Origin: Nitrospiraceae bacterium
GTDB lineage: Bacteria; Nitrospirota; Thermodesulfovibrionia; Thermodesulfovibrionales; UBA1546
Length of the DNA: 64,000 nt
Direction of reading: 5' to 3'
Assembly: GCA_021373015.1 (NCBI GenBank)
Contig: JAJFTJ010000005.1
Location: 124,001-188,000 of the forward strand
The notes under the pieces are model-generated. The model was not told where the DNA came from and ran no database searches. It was given only the letters and a program-made list of their open reading frames with translations. Of this stretch, positions 18,599 to 27,541 are shown in pieces. How positions within the stretch are numbered: the first letter of the stretch is position 1; every line of letters begins with the position of its first letter. A program made the translations under genes and the position numbers.

Positions 18599-20424
18599 AA
18601 AGAATCTTGACAATGGTTTTAATTGTAGTTTCTCTTGGTATTATTTTGTATAGTACGCTGCCAATATATCAGCGTTGGAAATTGTCAAAAGATTTGTCTA
18701 TGAAGGTTCTTTTGGTTTACAGCCCCTATAAAACGGACAATAATTCAATTTTGAAAGCATACTCAAGCGTTCTGGAAGAAGAAGGTGTTTCCTATGAAAA
18801 AATAAACGCTTATTCCCTTATAATGTTAAAAGCCGAAGAAACAGCAAAAACCAAGCCTGTAATAATATTTCCTGACGGAGCAGCCCAGATCCTTCCACAT
18901 GGAATGACATCATGGATTAATGGATATCTTTCCAGCGGAGGAAGTATAGCGATTATATATGATGCGGGCACAAAAAGCCGAAAAGGAAACTTTGTAGATA
19001 ATACGGTTTTTTCGGATATCGCAGGAATAAATTATATTCAATATAATCAGCTCAAAAAAGATGCATTCACAACAGGATTTCTTAAATTTGATAGTTATCA
19101 AAAAGCTGATTTTTTAGAAATCCCACGCGGCAAGCTGGAGAATGACCTGACGTTGAGCAGTTATGGTTACGGCGCCTTAGAATATCCAATTTCGAGAAAT
19201 GAAATAAAACAAGACCAGAAAATCAACGAGATTGCTTATGTGGTTTCAAAAGATGGTAAAAGATATCCTGCTGTTGCAATCAGGCCCTTTGCTAAAGGAA
19301 ATGTTCTTTATGTGAATCTTCCATTGGGACACCTTAAGAGCAACACCGATGATCTCCCTATGAGAGCTATTTTAAGGACATTTTTATTTAAAGTTGTAAG
19401 GATTCCTCATCTGCTTAATGTTCCGTACGGAAAAGGAGGACTTGTCGTAAACTGGCATATTGACTCTAATGATGATTGGGAATGGCTTCCGTATATGATA
19501 GATAATGGATATTTCCGAAAAGGCATAGATTATTCTATGCATGTAACTGCGGGTGATTTCAGAGATAAGCCCGGAGACGGAATAGGGTTCCAGGCATGCG
19601 GAAAAGGCAGGCCATTTATTCTAATGATAAAGGATTTTGGTTTTGTAGGATCTCACGGCGGATGGGGGCACAATTGGTTTGCAGATAATATTGAAAAAGG
19701 AATCTTTAAAAAGGATGAAATAACGAAATACATAAAAAAGAACAATGACTGTCTTGAGAGTGTAACAAAACAAAAAGTCATAGAATACTCTGCGCCAAAC
19801 GGTGTTCATCCCCAGCCTGTAACAACCGAAATATTGGATAAACTTGGCGTTATCTCATACTACTCTACAGGAGATACTGGCTCACATCCGAACAGATCAT
19901 TCATAGCAAACAAAATGGTTTCCGACAAAGTCTTTGCTTTTCCTGTCATGCCTTTTGGAAAATACGCTTCGCTTTATGAGATGAAGAAAGCCGGTAAATC
20001 TGAAAATGAGATTAAAAAATGGTTTAAAGAAACTGTTGATTATATTGTCGCAAACAGAAACATCAGGCTGGTTTATTCGCATCCATACAATATCGAAGAT
20101 TACAAAAAAGGGACAAAATATTTTATTGATTATATCGAAAAACTTTACAAAGAAAATAAACTTCAGGTTAAATCAATGAGTTATTTCACGTACTTTATAA
20201 AAAGATTTTTAAATACAAAATTTATATTTGAACAAAAGGATGGTAGACTCGCGGCGCATCTGTATAACAAAGAGAATCTTGAAGGAATAACGTTGGCTGT
20301 TCCTAAAAATCTTTATAAGAAACCTGTAACAGAAAAAGCATTAATTCAGGAGGATAAAGATTACTATTATTTAGTGGTCAAGGACAAAAAAAATGAAGAA
20401 ACTTTTTATTTTGACGGCATTTAG
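18595..20424 (+). CDS. DUF2194-like protein: glutamine-amidotransferase-like domain plus NodB-like deacetylase domain
   Basis: This 609-residue protein has an N-terminal membrane anchor (residues 4-22). A flavodoxin/ThuA-like alpha-beta domain follows (about 30-270, with KPVIIFPDGAA and the GGSIAIIYDAG strand). A polysaccharide-deacetylase-like domain covers about 275-510. In the latter, WHIDSNDDW supplies acidic metal-binding candidates, SHGGWGHNW a pair of His, and YSAPNGVHP the following motif. NodB-family enzymes deacetylate or cleave acylated sugars. The order resembles DUF2194 proteins, whose activity is not established. It overlaps its neighbours by 4 and 32 bp. It probably modifies the polymer in the periplasm. 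Confidence 0.65.
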   Translation: MKRILTMVLIVVSLGIILYSTLPIYQRWKLSKDLSMKVLLVYSPYKTDNNSILKAYSSVLEEEGVSYEKINAYSLIMLKAEETAKTKPVIIFPDGAAQILPHGMTSWINGYLSSGGSIAIIYDAGTKSRKGNFVDNTVFSDIAGINYIQYNQLKKDAFTTGFLKFDSYQKADFLEIPRGKLENDLTLSSYGYGALEYPISRNEIKQDQKINEIAYVVSKDGKRYPAVAIRPFAKGNVLYVNLPLGHLKSNTDDLPMRAILRTFLFKVVRIPHLLNVPYGKGGLVVNWHIDSNDDWEWLPYMIDNGYFRKGIDYSMHVTAGDFRDKPGDGIGFQACGKGRPFILMIKDFGFVGSHGGWGHNWFADNIEKGIFKKDEITKYIKKNNDCLESVTKQKVIEYSAPNGVHPQPVTTEILDKLGVISYYSTGDTGSHPNRSFIANKMVSDKVFAFPVMPFGKYASLYEMKKAGKSENEIKKWFKETVDYIVANRNIRLVYSHPYNIEDYKKGTKYFIDYIEKLYKENKLQVKSMSYFTYFIKRFLNTKFIFEQKDGRLAAHLYNKENLEGITLAVPKNLYKKPVTEKALIQEDKDYYYLVVKDKKNEETFYFDGI

Positions 20425-21289
20425 TCTCTATTTGCTTTCTGCAGCTTATGCTGACATTGATATTTGCAAGAACCATCCTGCATTAAAAATATCAAGGCAT
20501 TTTGTCCCTGATGAAAAAGATGTGAATTATATTAATCCTTATATAGCCAATATCGAGTCAATATACCTTCTTCAAAAAGGCACAGAACCCAGGATGATTG
20601 GAGATTATATCTCCTGGTATTTAAATCACACGAATTATTCAGATAAATTTGATCTTACAGGCACAATGTATGATTACAAAATATACTGCAAGGGTTGGGA
20701 AAGGGCATTAGAATCATACGACTCGGCTGATGGTTATGCAGGGACATTTCTTTTTCTGGTTTACGAATATTTTACAAAGACTAAGGATAAAGAAATAATT
20801 TTTAAGAACAAACAAAAACTTGAAGATATAGCATATGTTATAGCTCATCTCCAGGATGAAGATGGTCTTACACGTGCTTTACCAGGTAAAAATACTAAAT
20901 ATTTGATGGATAATTGTGAAGCATACGCAGGCATAAGAGCATTTAATAAATTGTCTAAAGAAATAGGCTGGGGTGTAAATGCGTATTATGTCGAACTCGA
21001 ACAGAATATTAAGGACGGCATTTTGTCGTATCTATACAAAGAAGATAAAGAATATTTTTATTGGGCAATAGAAGGCAAGAAGGTTTTTGTGCCTGACAAT
21101 AATAAGTTTTACCCTGATGCTTTGTCACAGATATTCCCGATACTTTATGACTTAATGGATGAGAATAAGGAGTTAAAGCAAATTATGTGGAAAAAGTTTA
21201 AAGATAAATATTCGAATAAAATGAATCTTTTCTCTTCTGAGCAGAGGTTGATTTTCGAGCTTACAGAGAGGAAAATGAGCAGTAAATGA
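20393..21289 (+). CDS. Secreted alpha/alpha-toroid glycoside-hydrolase-like protein
   Basis: This 298-residue protein has a signal peptide (MKKLFILTAFSLYLLSAAYA, cleavage after residue 20). The mature part is helical with paired-helix spacing like the (alpha/alpha)6 barrels of GH8, GH88 and related enzymes. The motif YDSADGYAGTFLFLVYEY (about 97-115) supplies two Asp and is the best candidate for the active site, and NCEAYAGIRAF repeats the pattern further on. I cannot name the family. Placed after a deacetylase-like gene, it could trim the polymer, as the hydrolases in other synthase-dependent loci do. It overlaps the previous gene by 32 bp. Confidence 0.55.
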   Translation: MKKLFILTAFSLYLLSAAYADIDICKNHPALKISRHFVPDEKDVNYINPYIANIESIYLLQKGTEPRMIGDYISWYLNHTNYSDKFDLTGTMYDYKIYCKGWERALESYDSADGYAGTFLFLVYEYFTKTKDKEIIFKNKQKLEDIAYVIAHLQDEDGLTRALPGKNTKYLMDNCEAYAGIRAFNKLSKEIGWGVNAYYVELEQNIKDGILSYLYKEDKEYFYWAIEGKKVFVPDNNKFYPDALSQIFPILYDLMDENKELKQIMWKKFKDKYSNKMNLFSSEQRLIFELTERKMSSK

Positions 21290-22491
21290 AAATTCTAGTT
21301 GTGTTTGGCACCAGACCTGAGGCTATAAAACTTTCATCTGTGATTCATCTGCTGAAGGATAAGTTTGATGTAAAGATTCTGTCCTCAGGCCAGCATCTGG
21401 AACTAACCAATCAGGCAATTAATTTTTTTGGGATAAAACTGGATTATAACCTTGCTTGTATGCCAAAAAAACCGGATCTCATGGTAGTTTACGAGAAAAT
21501 TATTTTAAAAATGAAGCGTATAATCGATAAGGAAAATCCTGACCTTTTGATTGTTCAGGGAGATACCCTGAGTACTTATTCAGGAGCTTTTCTGGGCTTT
21601 ATGTTTAAAAAACCTGTTTTGCATGTTGAGGCAGGATTAAGAACTTTCAATAATTTTTCTCCATTTCCTGAAGAGATGCTGCGGCTTTTGGTGTCGCGCC
21701 TTGCATGTTTTCATTTTGTTCCTACAAAAAGATCAGCTGAGAACCTAATTGCAGAAGGCATAAAAAAAGACAAAATATTTATTTCAGGGAATACTGTGGT
21801 TGATTCTTTGCTTTATACAAAGAAAAATATTAATGAAAAGACGGTTTTTGAAGAGCTTGCAAAGACTAATCAAGGAATAGAAAAGAAAATCCATTCTAAA
21901 AAACTAATACTGATTACATCACATAGAAGAGAAAACATTGGAGAACCGCTGAGAAATATATGCAGGGCAGTGAAACAGCTTGCGGACAAGTATAAAGATG
22001 CATTTTTCTTGTGGTCTCTTCATAAAAACCCTGATATAAGAAAGATAGTGTTGGATGAAATCTCAGGAAATTCAGATAATATAATATTGTCTGAATCATT
22101 TTCATATCAAACTTTGATTTATTTAATGGAAAATTCTCATATAATAATGACTGATTCAGGAGGCATACAGGAAGAAGCGCCTACATTTCATAGGCCTTTG
22201 ATAATTCTGAGAGAATCAACAGAAAGACAAGAAGTTGTTGAAAAAGGCATAGGTTTTCTTACAGCATGCAATATAGACAAAACAGTGAATATATTTACTT
22301 CTTTATATGAAGATAAAGAATTTTATAGTAATATTTCGAAGAAATCTAATCCATTTGGAGACGGAAAGGCTTCGAAAAGGATTCTGGATTTTCTCCTGCT
22401 GGATGAAGTGAAAAGTTTTATAAAAAATTACCCTGCCTCATCGGAACAGATACTAAATGTAAAAGGAAAAGTAGATGAATTTAAAGAATGA
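21286..22491 (+). CDS. wecB: UDP-N-acetylglucosamine 2-epimerase (non-hydrolysing)
   Basis: The enzyme interconverts UDP-GlcNAc and UDP-ManNAc. The 401-residue length is close to that of WecB. Motifs include the N-terminal VVFGTRPEAIKL, QGDTLSTYSGA, HVEAGLRTF, ITSHRRENIG and the nucleotide-binding TDSGGIQEEAP. Inside this operon it most likely supplies UDP-ManNAc for the GT2 synthase, so the polymer may contain ManNAc or a derivative. No UDP-ManNAc dehydrogenase is present in the window. The start overlaps the previous stop in ATGA form, and the end overlaps the barrel gene by 17 bp. Confidence 0.9.
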   Translation: MKILVVFGTRPEAIKLSSVIHLLKDKFDVKILSSGQHLELTNQAINFFGIKLDYNLACMPKKPDLMVVYEKIILKMKRIIDKENPDLLIVQGDTLSTYSGAFLGFMFKKPVLHVEAGLRTFNNFSPFPEEMLRLLVSRLACFHFVPTKRSAENLIAEGIKKDKIFISGNTVVDSLLYTKKNINEKTVFEELAKTNQGIEKKIHSKKLILITSHRRENIGEPLRNICRAVKQLADKYKDAFFLWSLHKNPDIRKIVLDEISGNSDNIILSESFSYQTLIYLMENSHIIMTDSGGIQEEAPTFHRPLIILRESTERQEVVEKGIGFLTACNIDKTVNIFTSLYEDKEFYSNISKKSNPFGDGKASKRILDFLLLDEVKSFIKNYPASSEQILNVKGKVDEFKE

Positions 22492-23293
22492 ACTGAAAAA
22501 AACAATTGTTTTAGCCGCTGTATTTTTTGTGTTTTTCCCATGTATTATTCATGCGGAAGATGCAGATCAGGAAAAGAAAAACCGAATAGAAGCAGTTTTT
22601 TCTTATGAATATCTGAACCCTAATGAAACTTATGGAGAGTGGAAAGGGCTTTCCCTTGCATTTTACAGAACGCCTTCTAGTGACCTGACATATTTTATTC
22701 AGGGAGGAACTTTCTGGAGAAAAGAAGGAAACGGATTTACGGGAACCGTCGGCGCTTATAAAGACTGGCTTGAAAGACTTTATACCTATTCTGCAGTTTC
22801 TGCTGGAACTAATTCAGAATATCTGCCGAAATTCAGAATAGACCATGATTTTAATTTCAAATTAGGTCCTGAAAAAAATATTGTATGGATAGCAGGCATA
22901 AGCTATTTGCAGTATTTCGGCGATCATAGAGACCTAATCTTATCAACAGGAGTTGCATTATACTACCCTGAAGATTGGGTATGGGAATACAGAATTTTCA
23001 GAAACGACAGCAGCCCTGGAAATGTTATTTCTTATTCTCATCTGATAAGTGCGGGGTATGGAAGGGAGAAATGGCAGTGGACATATCTTGACGTTTCGTT
23101 TGGCAATCAGGCTTATAATGCAACCAATTTAGAAAGCCCGGAAAAGGTTGATCAAAATGCCTTAAGAGTAGGATTAAGAAATAAAACTTGGATAGGCAAG
23201 GATTATGGTGTAATGGGTGATGTAAGTTTTTTCAAGCTTCAGGACGGTTATAAAAAATATGGTTTTTCGTTGGGTGTATTCAAAGAATTTTAA
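22475..23293 (+). CDS. YaiO-family outer-membrane beta-barrel protein
   Basis: This 272-residue protein has a signal peptide ending after residue 27 (CIIHAEDA). The mature part is made of alternating aromatic strands and ends in Phe (SLGVFKEF), as outer-membrane barrels do. The pattern matches the YaiO family: EAVFSYEYLNPNETYGEW, the repeated short turns and AVSAGTNSEYLPKFRIDHDF. A 12-strand barrel would fit the length. As the last gene of the operon it could be the polysaccharide exit pore, although no TPR domain like that of PgaA is attached. AAGGA lies 8 bp before the ATG. Confidence 0.75.
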   Translation: MNLKNELKKTIVLAAVFFVFFPCIIHAEDADQEKKNRIEAVFSYEYLNPNETYGEWKGLSLAFYRTPSSDLTYFIQGGTFWRKEGNGFTGTVGAYKDWLERLYTYSAVSAGTNSEYLPKFRIDHDFNFKLGPEKNIVWIAGISYLQYFGDHRDLILSTGVALYYPEDWVWEYRIFRNDSSPGNVISYSHLISAGYGREKWQWTYLDVSFGNQAYNATNLESPEKVDQNALRVGLRNKTWIGKDYGVMGDVSFFKLQDGYKKYGFSLGVFKEF

Positions 23294-23335
23294 CGGGGAT
23301 AATTTTTACTTGAACCATAAAAAATACTCGGATTT

Positions 23336-23878
23336 TTAATCTAAACTCTCAAGCTCTTTTTTAAAAAATTCCATTGTTCTTTCATCAAAGACGCAGAATT
23401 CAATAACCTCCAGCGAAGTTTTAGGGTTATCTTTAAAATAATTTGCAGATTCTCTGACCAATATTTTTGCACATCTGTCCTTTGGAAACCCGAATATGCC
23501 TGAGCTTATTGCAGGCATAGAGATGCTTTTAAGGTTGTTTTCAGATGCAAGTTTAAGCGCACTAAGCACAGCATTCCCCAGTTTGTTGTCTTCATTGCCT
23601 TCGCCTATAATTGGTCCAACTGTATGTATGACAAATTTTGCATGGAGTCTGCCTGCATTTGTTATCACTGATGTGCCTACAGGCGTATAGCCGATCTTGT
23701 CGCTTTCTTCCTGAATTACTGCTCCGCCTTCTCTGACTATTGCTCCTGCAACGCCGCCTCCGTGTTGAAGATAAGAGTTAGCCGCATTGACAATAGCATC
23801 GACTTTTCGTTCTGTAATATCACCTTGAACGATTCTTAATGTACGGTTTTGAATAGTCTTTTCAGTTATCAGTTTCAT
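23336..23878 (-). CDS. Macro-domain protein (O-acetyl-ADP-ribose deacetylase type)
   Basis: This 180-residue single macro domain binds ADP-ribose and its derivatives. The family hydrolyses O-acetyl-ADP-ribose or removes ADP-ribose from proteins. The ligand-binding motifs are VDAIVNAANSYLQHGGGVAGAI, VIHTVGP and AISSGIFGFP. The catalytic Asn and Asp-like positions of the YmdB type are kept. It is convergent with the YaiO gene and divergent from nfeD, about 36 bp apart. Confidence 0.92.
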   Translation of the reverse strand: MKLITEKTIQNRTLRIVQGDITERKVDAIVNAANSYLQHGGGVAGAIVREGGAVIQEESDKIGYTPVGTSVITNAGRLHAKFVIHTVGPIIGEGNEDNKLGNAVLSALKLASENNLKSISMPAISSGIFGFPKDRCAKILVRESANYFKDNPKTSLEVIEFCVFDERTMEFFKKELESLD

Positions 23879-23898
23879 GAATATATCGCAAAGCTTTA

Positions 23899-23907
23899 TG
23901 CTATAAT
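23899..23907 (+). promoter_or_regulatory. Extended -10 promoter of nfeD, leaderless arrangement
   Basis: TGCTATAAT (extended -10 with a consensus hexamer at 23902-23907) ends 6 nt before the ATG at 23914. The usual start site falls on the A of the ATG. No Shine-Dalgarno is present and no good -35 is needed with the TGn element. Confidence 0.55.
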
Positions 23908-23913
23908 TTTATC

Positions 23914-25209
23914 ATGTTAAAAAACATCAGTAAACTAATCAGCATAGTTTTTTTCTTGGTTTTATTTCTGCCTTTTTTTGTTTTTTCTGAAACGCCTAAA
24001 AATTATGTTATGGTCATTACTGTCAACGGAGTAGTTAACCCTTCATCAGCTGAATATATAAGCAAGAGTATAAAAGAGGCTAACAAACAAAAATATCAAG
24101 CTCTTATAATCCAGCTCGACACACCTGGCGGCCTTGATACATCAATGCGGACGATCGTTAAAGACATTATTGCAAGTGAAGTCCCTGTTGTTGTCTATGT
24201 TTCTCCAAGCGGAGCAAGAGCTGCTTCAGCAGGAGTATTCATAACTCTTGCAGCACATGTAGCGGCAATGTCTCCTGGAACTAACATCGGCGCTGCGCAT
24301 CCTGTTGGAGTTGGTGAAAAAATGGACAAGACAATGGCTCAAAAAGCAACGAATGACGCTGCAGCTTATGTAAAGTCGCTTGCAGAAAGAACAGGAAGAA
24401 ATTCAAAGTGGGCTGAAGATGCTGTAAGAAAAAGTATATCTGCAACTGAACAAGAGGCTTTGAAAGAAAATGTCATTGATTTGGTAAGTAAGGATATAAA
24501 ATCACTGCTTTCTGAAATAGACGGCAAAAAAGTTAAAACCATTATGGGAGATAAAACACTTCATACTGCCAACTCAGGAATTGTGAAGGGTGAAATGGGA
24601 TTCAGGCATAGGATATTGAATGTTATAACTGATCCCAGTGTTGCATACATTCTCATGCTTTTAGGATTTTACGGTCTGTTTTTTGAGCTTACAAGTCCGG
24701 GTGCAGTCTTTCCTGGTGTTGTTGGCGGTATATGTCTGATACTTGCTTTTTACGCATTCCAGATGCTGCCTGTTAATTATGCCGGATTACTGCTTATTGT
24801 TTTGGCCATAATACTCTTTGTTCTTGAGGTTAAGATAGTTTCTCATGGAGCGCTTACTATTGGAGGAATAGTGTCGATGATCTTCGGTTCTCTAATGCTT
24901 TTTGATTCTCCTGAACCTTTTATGAGGCTCTCGATTCTCCTTGTCCTGCCAGCAGTGCTTGTAACAGCATTTTTCTTTATAATGGTGTTTCGACTTGCAT
25001 ACAAGGCATACAGGATAAGACCTATTACAGGAGCTGAGGGTCTTATCGGCTTAGAAGGCATTGCCAATACAGATATAACAAAAAGCGGAGGCATGGTATT
25101 GGTAAATGGAGAAATCTGGTCAGCACATTCTGATCCAGACATACTAAAAGGCGAAAAAGTAATTGTTGAGAATGTATCAGGTTTAAAATTAAAAGTAAGG
25201 AAATCTTAA
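23914..25209 (+). CDS. nfeD: NfeD-family membrane serine protease (stomatin operon partner)
   Basis: This 431-residue protein has a signal or anchor segment (residues 8-28), a ClpP-like protease domain (about 30-225), four to five membrane helices (about 240-370) and a C-terminal OB domain (NfeD, 375-431). The catalytic Ser is in RAASAGVFITLAAH and the Lys in MAQKATNDAAAY, matching the Ser-Lys dyad of the archaeal homologue PH1510. PH1510 cleaves stomatin-like proteins, and the next gene here is exactly such a protein. TPGGLDTSM forms the conserved oxyanion loop. Confidence 0.92.
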   Translation: MLKNISKLISIVFFLVLFLPFFVFSETPKNYVMVITVNGVVNPSSAEYISKSIKEANKQKYQALIIQLDTPGGLDTSMRTIVKDIIASEVPVVVYVSPSGARAASAGVFITLAAHVAAMSPGTNIGAAHPVGVGEKMDKTMAQKATNDAAAYVKSLAERTGRNSKWAEDAVRKSISATEQEALKENVIDLVSKDIKSLLSEIDGKKVKTIMGDKTLHTANSGIVKGEMGFRHRILNVITDPSVAYILMLLGFYGLFFELTSPGAVFPGVVGGICLILAFYAFQMLPVNYAGLLLIVLAIILFVLEVKIVSHGALTIGGIVSMIFGSLMLFDSPEPFMRLSILLVLPAVLVTAFFFIMVFRLAYKAYRIRPITGAEGLIGLEGIANTDITKSGGMVLVNGEIWSAHSDPDILKGEKVIVENVSGLKLKVRKS

Positions 25210-25227
25210 TTTAAACAGGAGGAAAAC

Positions 25228-25986
25228 ATGGGTTCTTTAGGTTTGGGAACGATTTTCGCGTTATTTTTTATAATTTATTTTCTTTCAAGTGCAATCAAAG
25301 TTCTGAGGGAATATGAAAGAGGCGTTGTATTCAGGCTTGGAAGGATCATCCCTGTTAAAGGGCCGGGTCTTGTCCTTATTTTTCCTGTAATCGATAAGCT
25401 TGTAAGGGTGAGTCTCAGGACCATTGCCTTTGATGTCCCTGCGCAGGATGTAATTACGAGGGATAACATCTCGGTGAAGGTTAATGCCGTTGTATATTTC
25501 AGAGTCATAGACCCTATAAGGGCGATAACAGCTGTGGAGGACTTTTATTATGCAACCTCACAGATGGCGCAGACCAGCTTAAGAAGTATTCTCGGCCAGA
25601 GCCAGCTTGATGACCTCTTGGCAAAAAGAGAGGACATCAATGCTGAACTTCAGAAGGTGATAGACCAGCAGACAGAGCCTTGGGGGGTAAAGGTTACTGC
25701 AGTTGAAGTAAAGAATGTTGACCTTCCTGTAGAGATGCAAAGGGCGATTGCAAAACAGGCAGAGGCTGAGCGTGAAAGAAGGGCAAAGGTCATACACGCA
25801 GAGGGAGAATTTCAGGCATCGCAGAGACTTGCAGATGCAGCAAAGATTATTGCAACTGAAAGCGGAGCTCTGCAGCTTAGATTTCTCCAGACACTGACTG
25901 AGATTGCAACAGAAAAAAACTCTACTATAATATTCCCTGTGCCGATAGATTTAATAAAACCATTTATTGATAAGATGGGGAAATAA
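25228..25986 (+). CDS. Slipin / SPFH-domain (band 7) membrane protein
   Basis: This 252-residue stomatin-like protein has an N-terminal hydrophobic hairpin (residues 5-22), the SPFH domain (about 25-180, [63 protein letters not shown]) and a coiled-coil tail of [11 protein letters not shown] type. Such proteins form ring-like lipid microdomains and pair with NfeD proteases. It lies 18 bp after nfeD with AGGAGG 7 bp upstream. The family usually acts in membrane organisation. Confidence 0.94.
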   Translation: MGSLGLGTIFALFFIIYFLSSAIKVLREYERGVVFRLGRIIPVKGPGLVLIFPVIDKLVRVSLRTIAFDVPAQDVITRDNISVKVNAVVYFRVIDPIRAITAVEDFYYATSQMAQTSLRSILGQSQLDDLLAKREDINAELQKVIDQQTEPWGVKVTAVEVKNVDLPVEMQRAIAKQAEAERERRAKVIHAEGEFQASQRLADAAKIIATESGALQLRFLQTLTEIATEKNSTIIFPVPIDLIKPFIDKMGK

Positions 25987-26014
25987 AGTCGGTACGACTC
26001 TGTGAGACAGGACT

Positions 26015-26761
26015 GTGTTTTGTCAGAGATTCACAACGAAAAGGAGTTGGATAATAACAACTTTTAAAAATAGAACTTGGTTCAAAATGGCCCTGCTTGT
26101 ATTAATTGTTGCAGGGTCAATATTTATACTTTATAAATCAGGTCTAGTTGCGTTTTTTCTCAGCAGAGAACGCATAGCTGAATTTCTTAATTCTCTCGGT
26201 CCATTTTCATTTCTTGGTTTCATCGCACTACAATCTATACAGGTTATTGCTGCTCCTATTCCAGGAGAGGTGACAGGTTTTATCGGCGGTTATGCATATG
26301 GGATATTAGGCGGCATATTGTTTTCTACAATCGGTCTGACCATAGGTTCATTTGTGGCCTTTTCCCTTACTCGATATTTCGGGCATCCATTTATAGAAAA
26401 ATTTGTAAAAAAAGAGACTATGGAGAAGTATGATTATCTATTGCATCATAAAGGAGCTTTTCTTGTTTTCCTGCTTTTCTTGATCCCTGGTTTTCCTAAA
26501 GATTCTCTCTGCTATATCCTTGGCCTTGGACACCTTACTGCAAAAGAATTTTTAATCATAAGCACAGTGGGGAGGTTTGCAGGAACAGTTCTACTCACAC
26601 TAGGAGGGGATTACATTCAGCGTAAAGAATATTACAGTTTTTCGATCCTTATAGGGATCGCAATTATTCTTATCTTTCTGGCAATGGTTTATAGGCAAAA
26701 ACTGGAATATATTTTCAAAAGACTGCACCGTACTTCCACTAAAGAAAAAGACGGAAAGTAA
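26015..26761 (+). CDS. VTT-domain (TVP38/TMEM64-type, SNARE-associated) membrane protein
   Basis: This protein of up to 248 residues has about six hydrophobic segments. The VTT/DedA signature is IAAPIPGEVTGFIGGYAYG (about residues 82-100), followed by TIGLTIGSFVAFSLTRYFG and LLFLIPGFPKDSLCY. The family includes lipid scramblase-type proteins and poorly understood permeases. The start is in doubt. GTG at 26015 has a weak AGGA. A much better AAGGAG at 26041-26046 lies 4 or 7 bp before two AUA codons at 26051 and 26054, and no normal start is close by. It ends 4 bp from the stop of the convergent gene. Confidence 0.82.
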   Translation: MFCQRFTTKRSWIITTFKNRTWFKMALLVLIVAGSIFILYKSGLVAFFLSRERIAEFLNSLGPFSFLGFIALQSIQVIAAPIPGEVTGFIGGYAYGILGGILFSTIGLTIGSFVAFSLTRYFGHPFIEKFVKKETMEKYDYLLHHKGAFLVFLLFLIPGFPKDSLCYILGLGHLTAKEFLIISTVGRFAGTVLLTLGGDYIQRKEYYSFSILIGIAIILIFLAMVYRQKLEYIFKRLHRTSTKEKDGK

Positions 26762-26765
26762 GTTT

Positions 26766-27518
26766 CTATTCACAGTTTCCTGTTTTATATAGTTTTTGCA
26801 TCTGTTCTGTATACTCTCCATTTTTTTTATAAAGATAAAGAGGTTTTTCTATTTTTATTTCAGGGCGTCCATTTTTTACTGCCTCAACAAGAACCATCTT
26901 GGCTTCACTTTCCTGATTTGAGTAAACAAGACAAAGTCTTTTTGGTTCAAGCTGTTTTTTCCTTAGAATATCTATGAGCTCAAGTAATCGAGACGGATGA
27001 TATATAATGCAAAATCTGCCTTTATTTTTCAGGAGATAACGGGCAGCATCAGCAAGATCATCTATTTTCAACATCAGTTCATGCCTTGCAACAGCCTTTT
27101 CATCAACAGGGCTTATGAATCCTGTTTGGGTTCGCCTGAAAGGCGGATTTGATACGACAAGGTCATAAGAATTGGCATTAACTAACATATTGTCATCATG
27201 TTCAGAACTAGATGATGAAATTTTTTTAATATCAAAGTTTAAAATCTCAACTCTTTTATCAAGCTCGTTTAGTTTAATGTTTTTCTGTGCAAGCTTTGAA
27301 AGTTTTTCTTGCAGCTCTATAAGTGTTATTTCAGAATTGAGGAATTTTTTTGCCAATAATATTCCTATAATTCCTGACCCAGCCCCTAGGTCAACAATTT
27401 TTTCAGACCGTAATAAATTTACAAATGAGTATAGGATAAGTGCATCAACAGAAAACCTATAACCTTTTTTATGTTGATAAAGTTTGATATTTGCTATTGT
27501 GTCAAGTGTCAGTTCCAT
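26766..27518 (-). CDS. TrmN6-like tRNA adenine-N6 methyltransferase family protein
   Basis: This 250-residue Rossmann-fold methyltransferase binds SAM through VDLGAGSGIIGILLAKKF (about residues 40-58) and has the N6-adenine motif NPPF at about residue 125. The relative TrmN6 (YfiC) methylates A37 of tRNA1Val. Flanking residues RRTQTGFISP and the later RFCIIYHPSRL support that family. It is probably monocistronic: the ATG at 27518 is about 24 bp past the stop of the phosphatase gene upstream on the same strand. The substrate is inferred from the family only. Confidence 0.8.
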   Translation of the reverse strand: MELTLDTIANIKLYQHKKGYRFSVDALILYSFVNLLRSEKIVDLGAGSGIIGILLAKKFLNSEITLIELQEKLSKLAQKNIKLNELDKRVEILNFDIKKISSSSSEHDDNMLVNANSYDLVVSNPPFRRTQTGFISPVDEKAVARHELMLKIDDLADAARYLLKNKGRFCIIYHPSRLLELIDILRKKQLEPKRLCLVYSNQESEAKMVLVEAVKNGRPEIKIEKPLYLYKKNGEYTEQMQKLYKTGNCE

Positions 27519-27541
27519 GTTTTTAAATCAATATGTTATTT

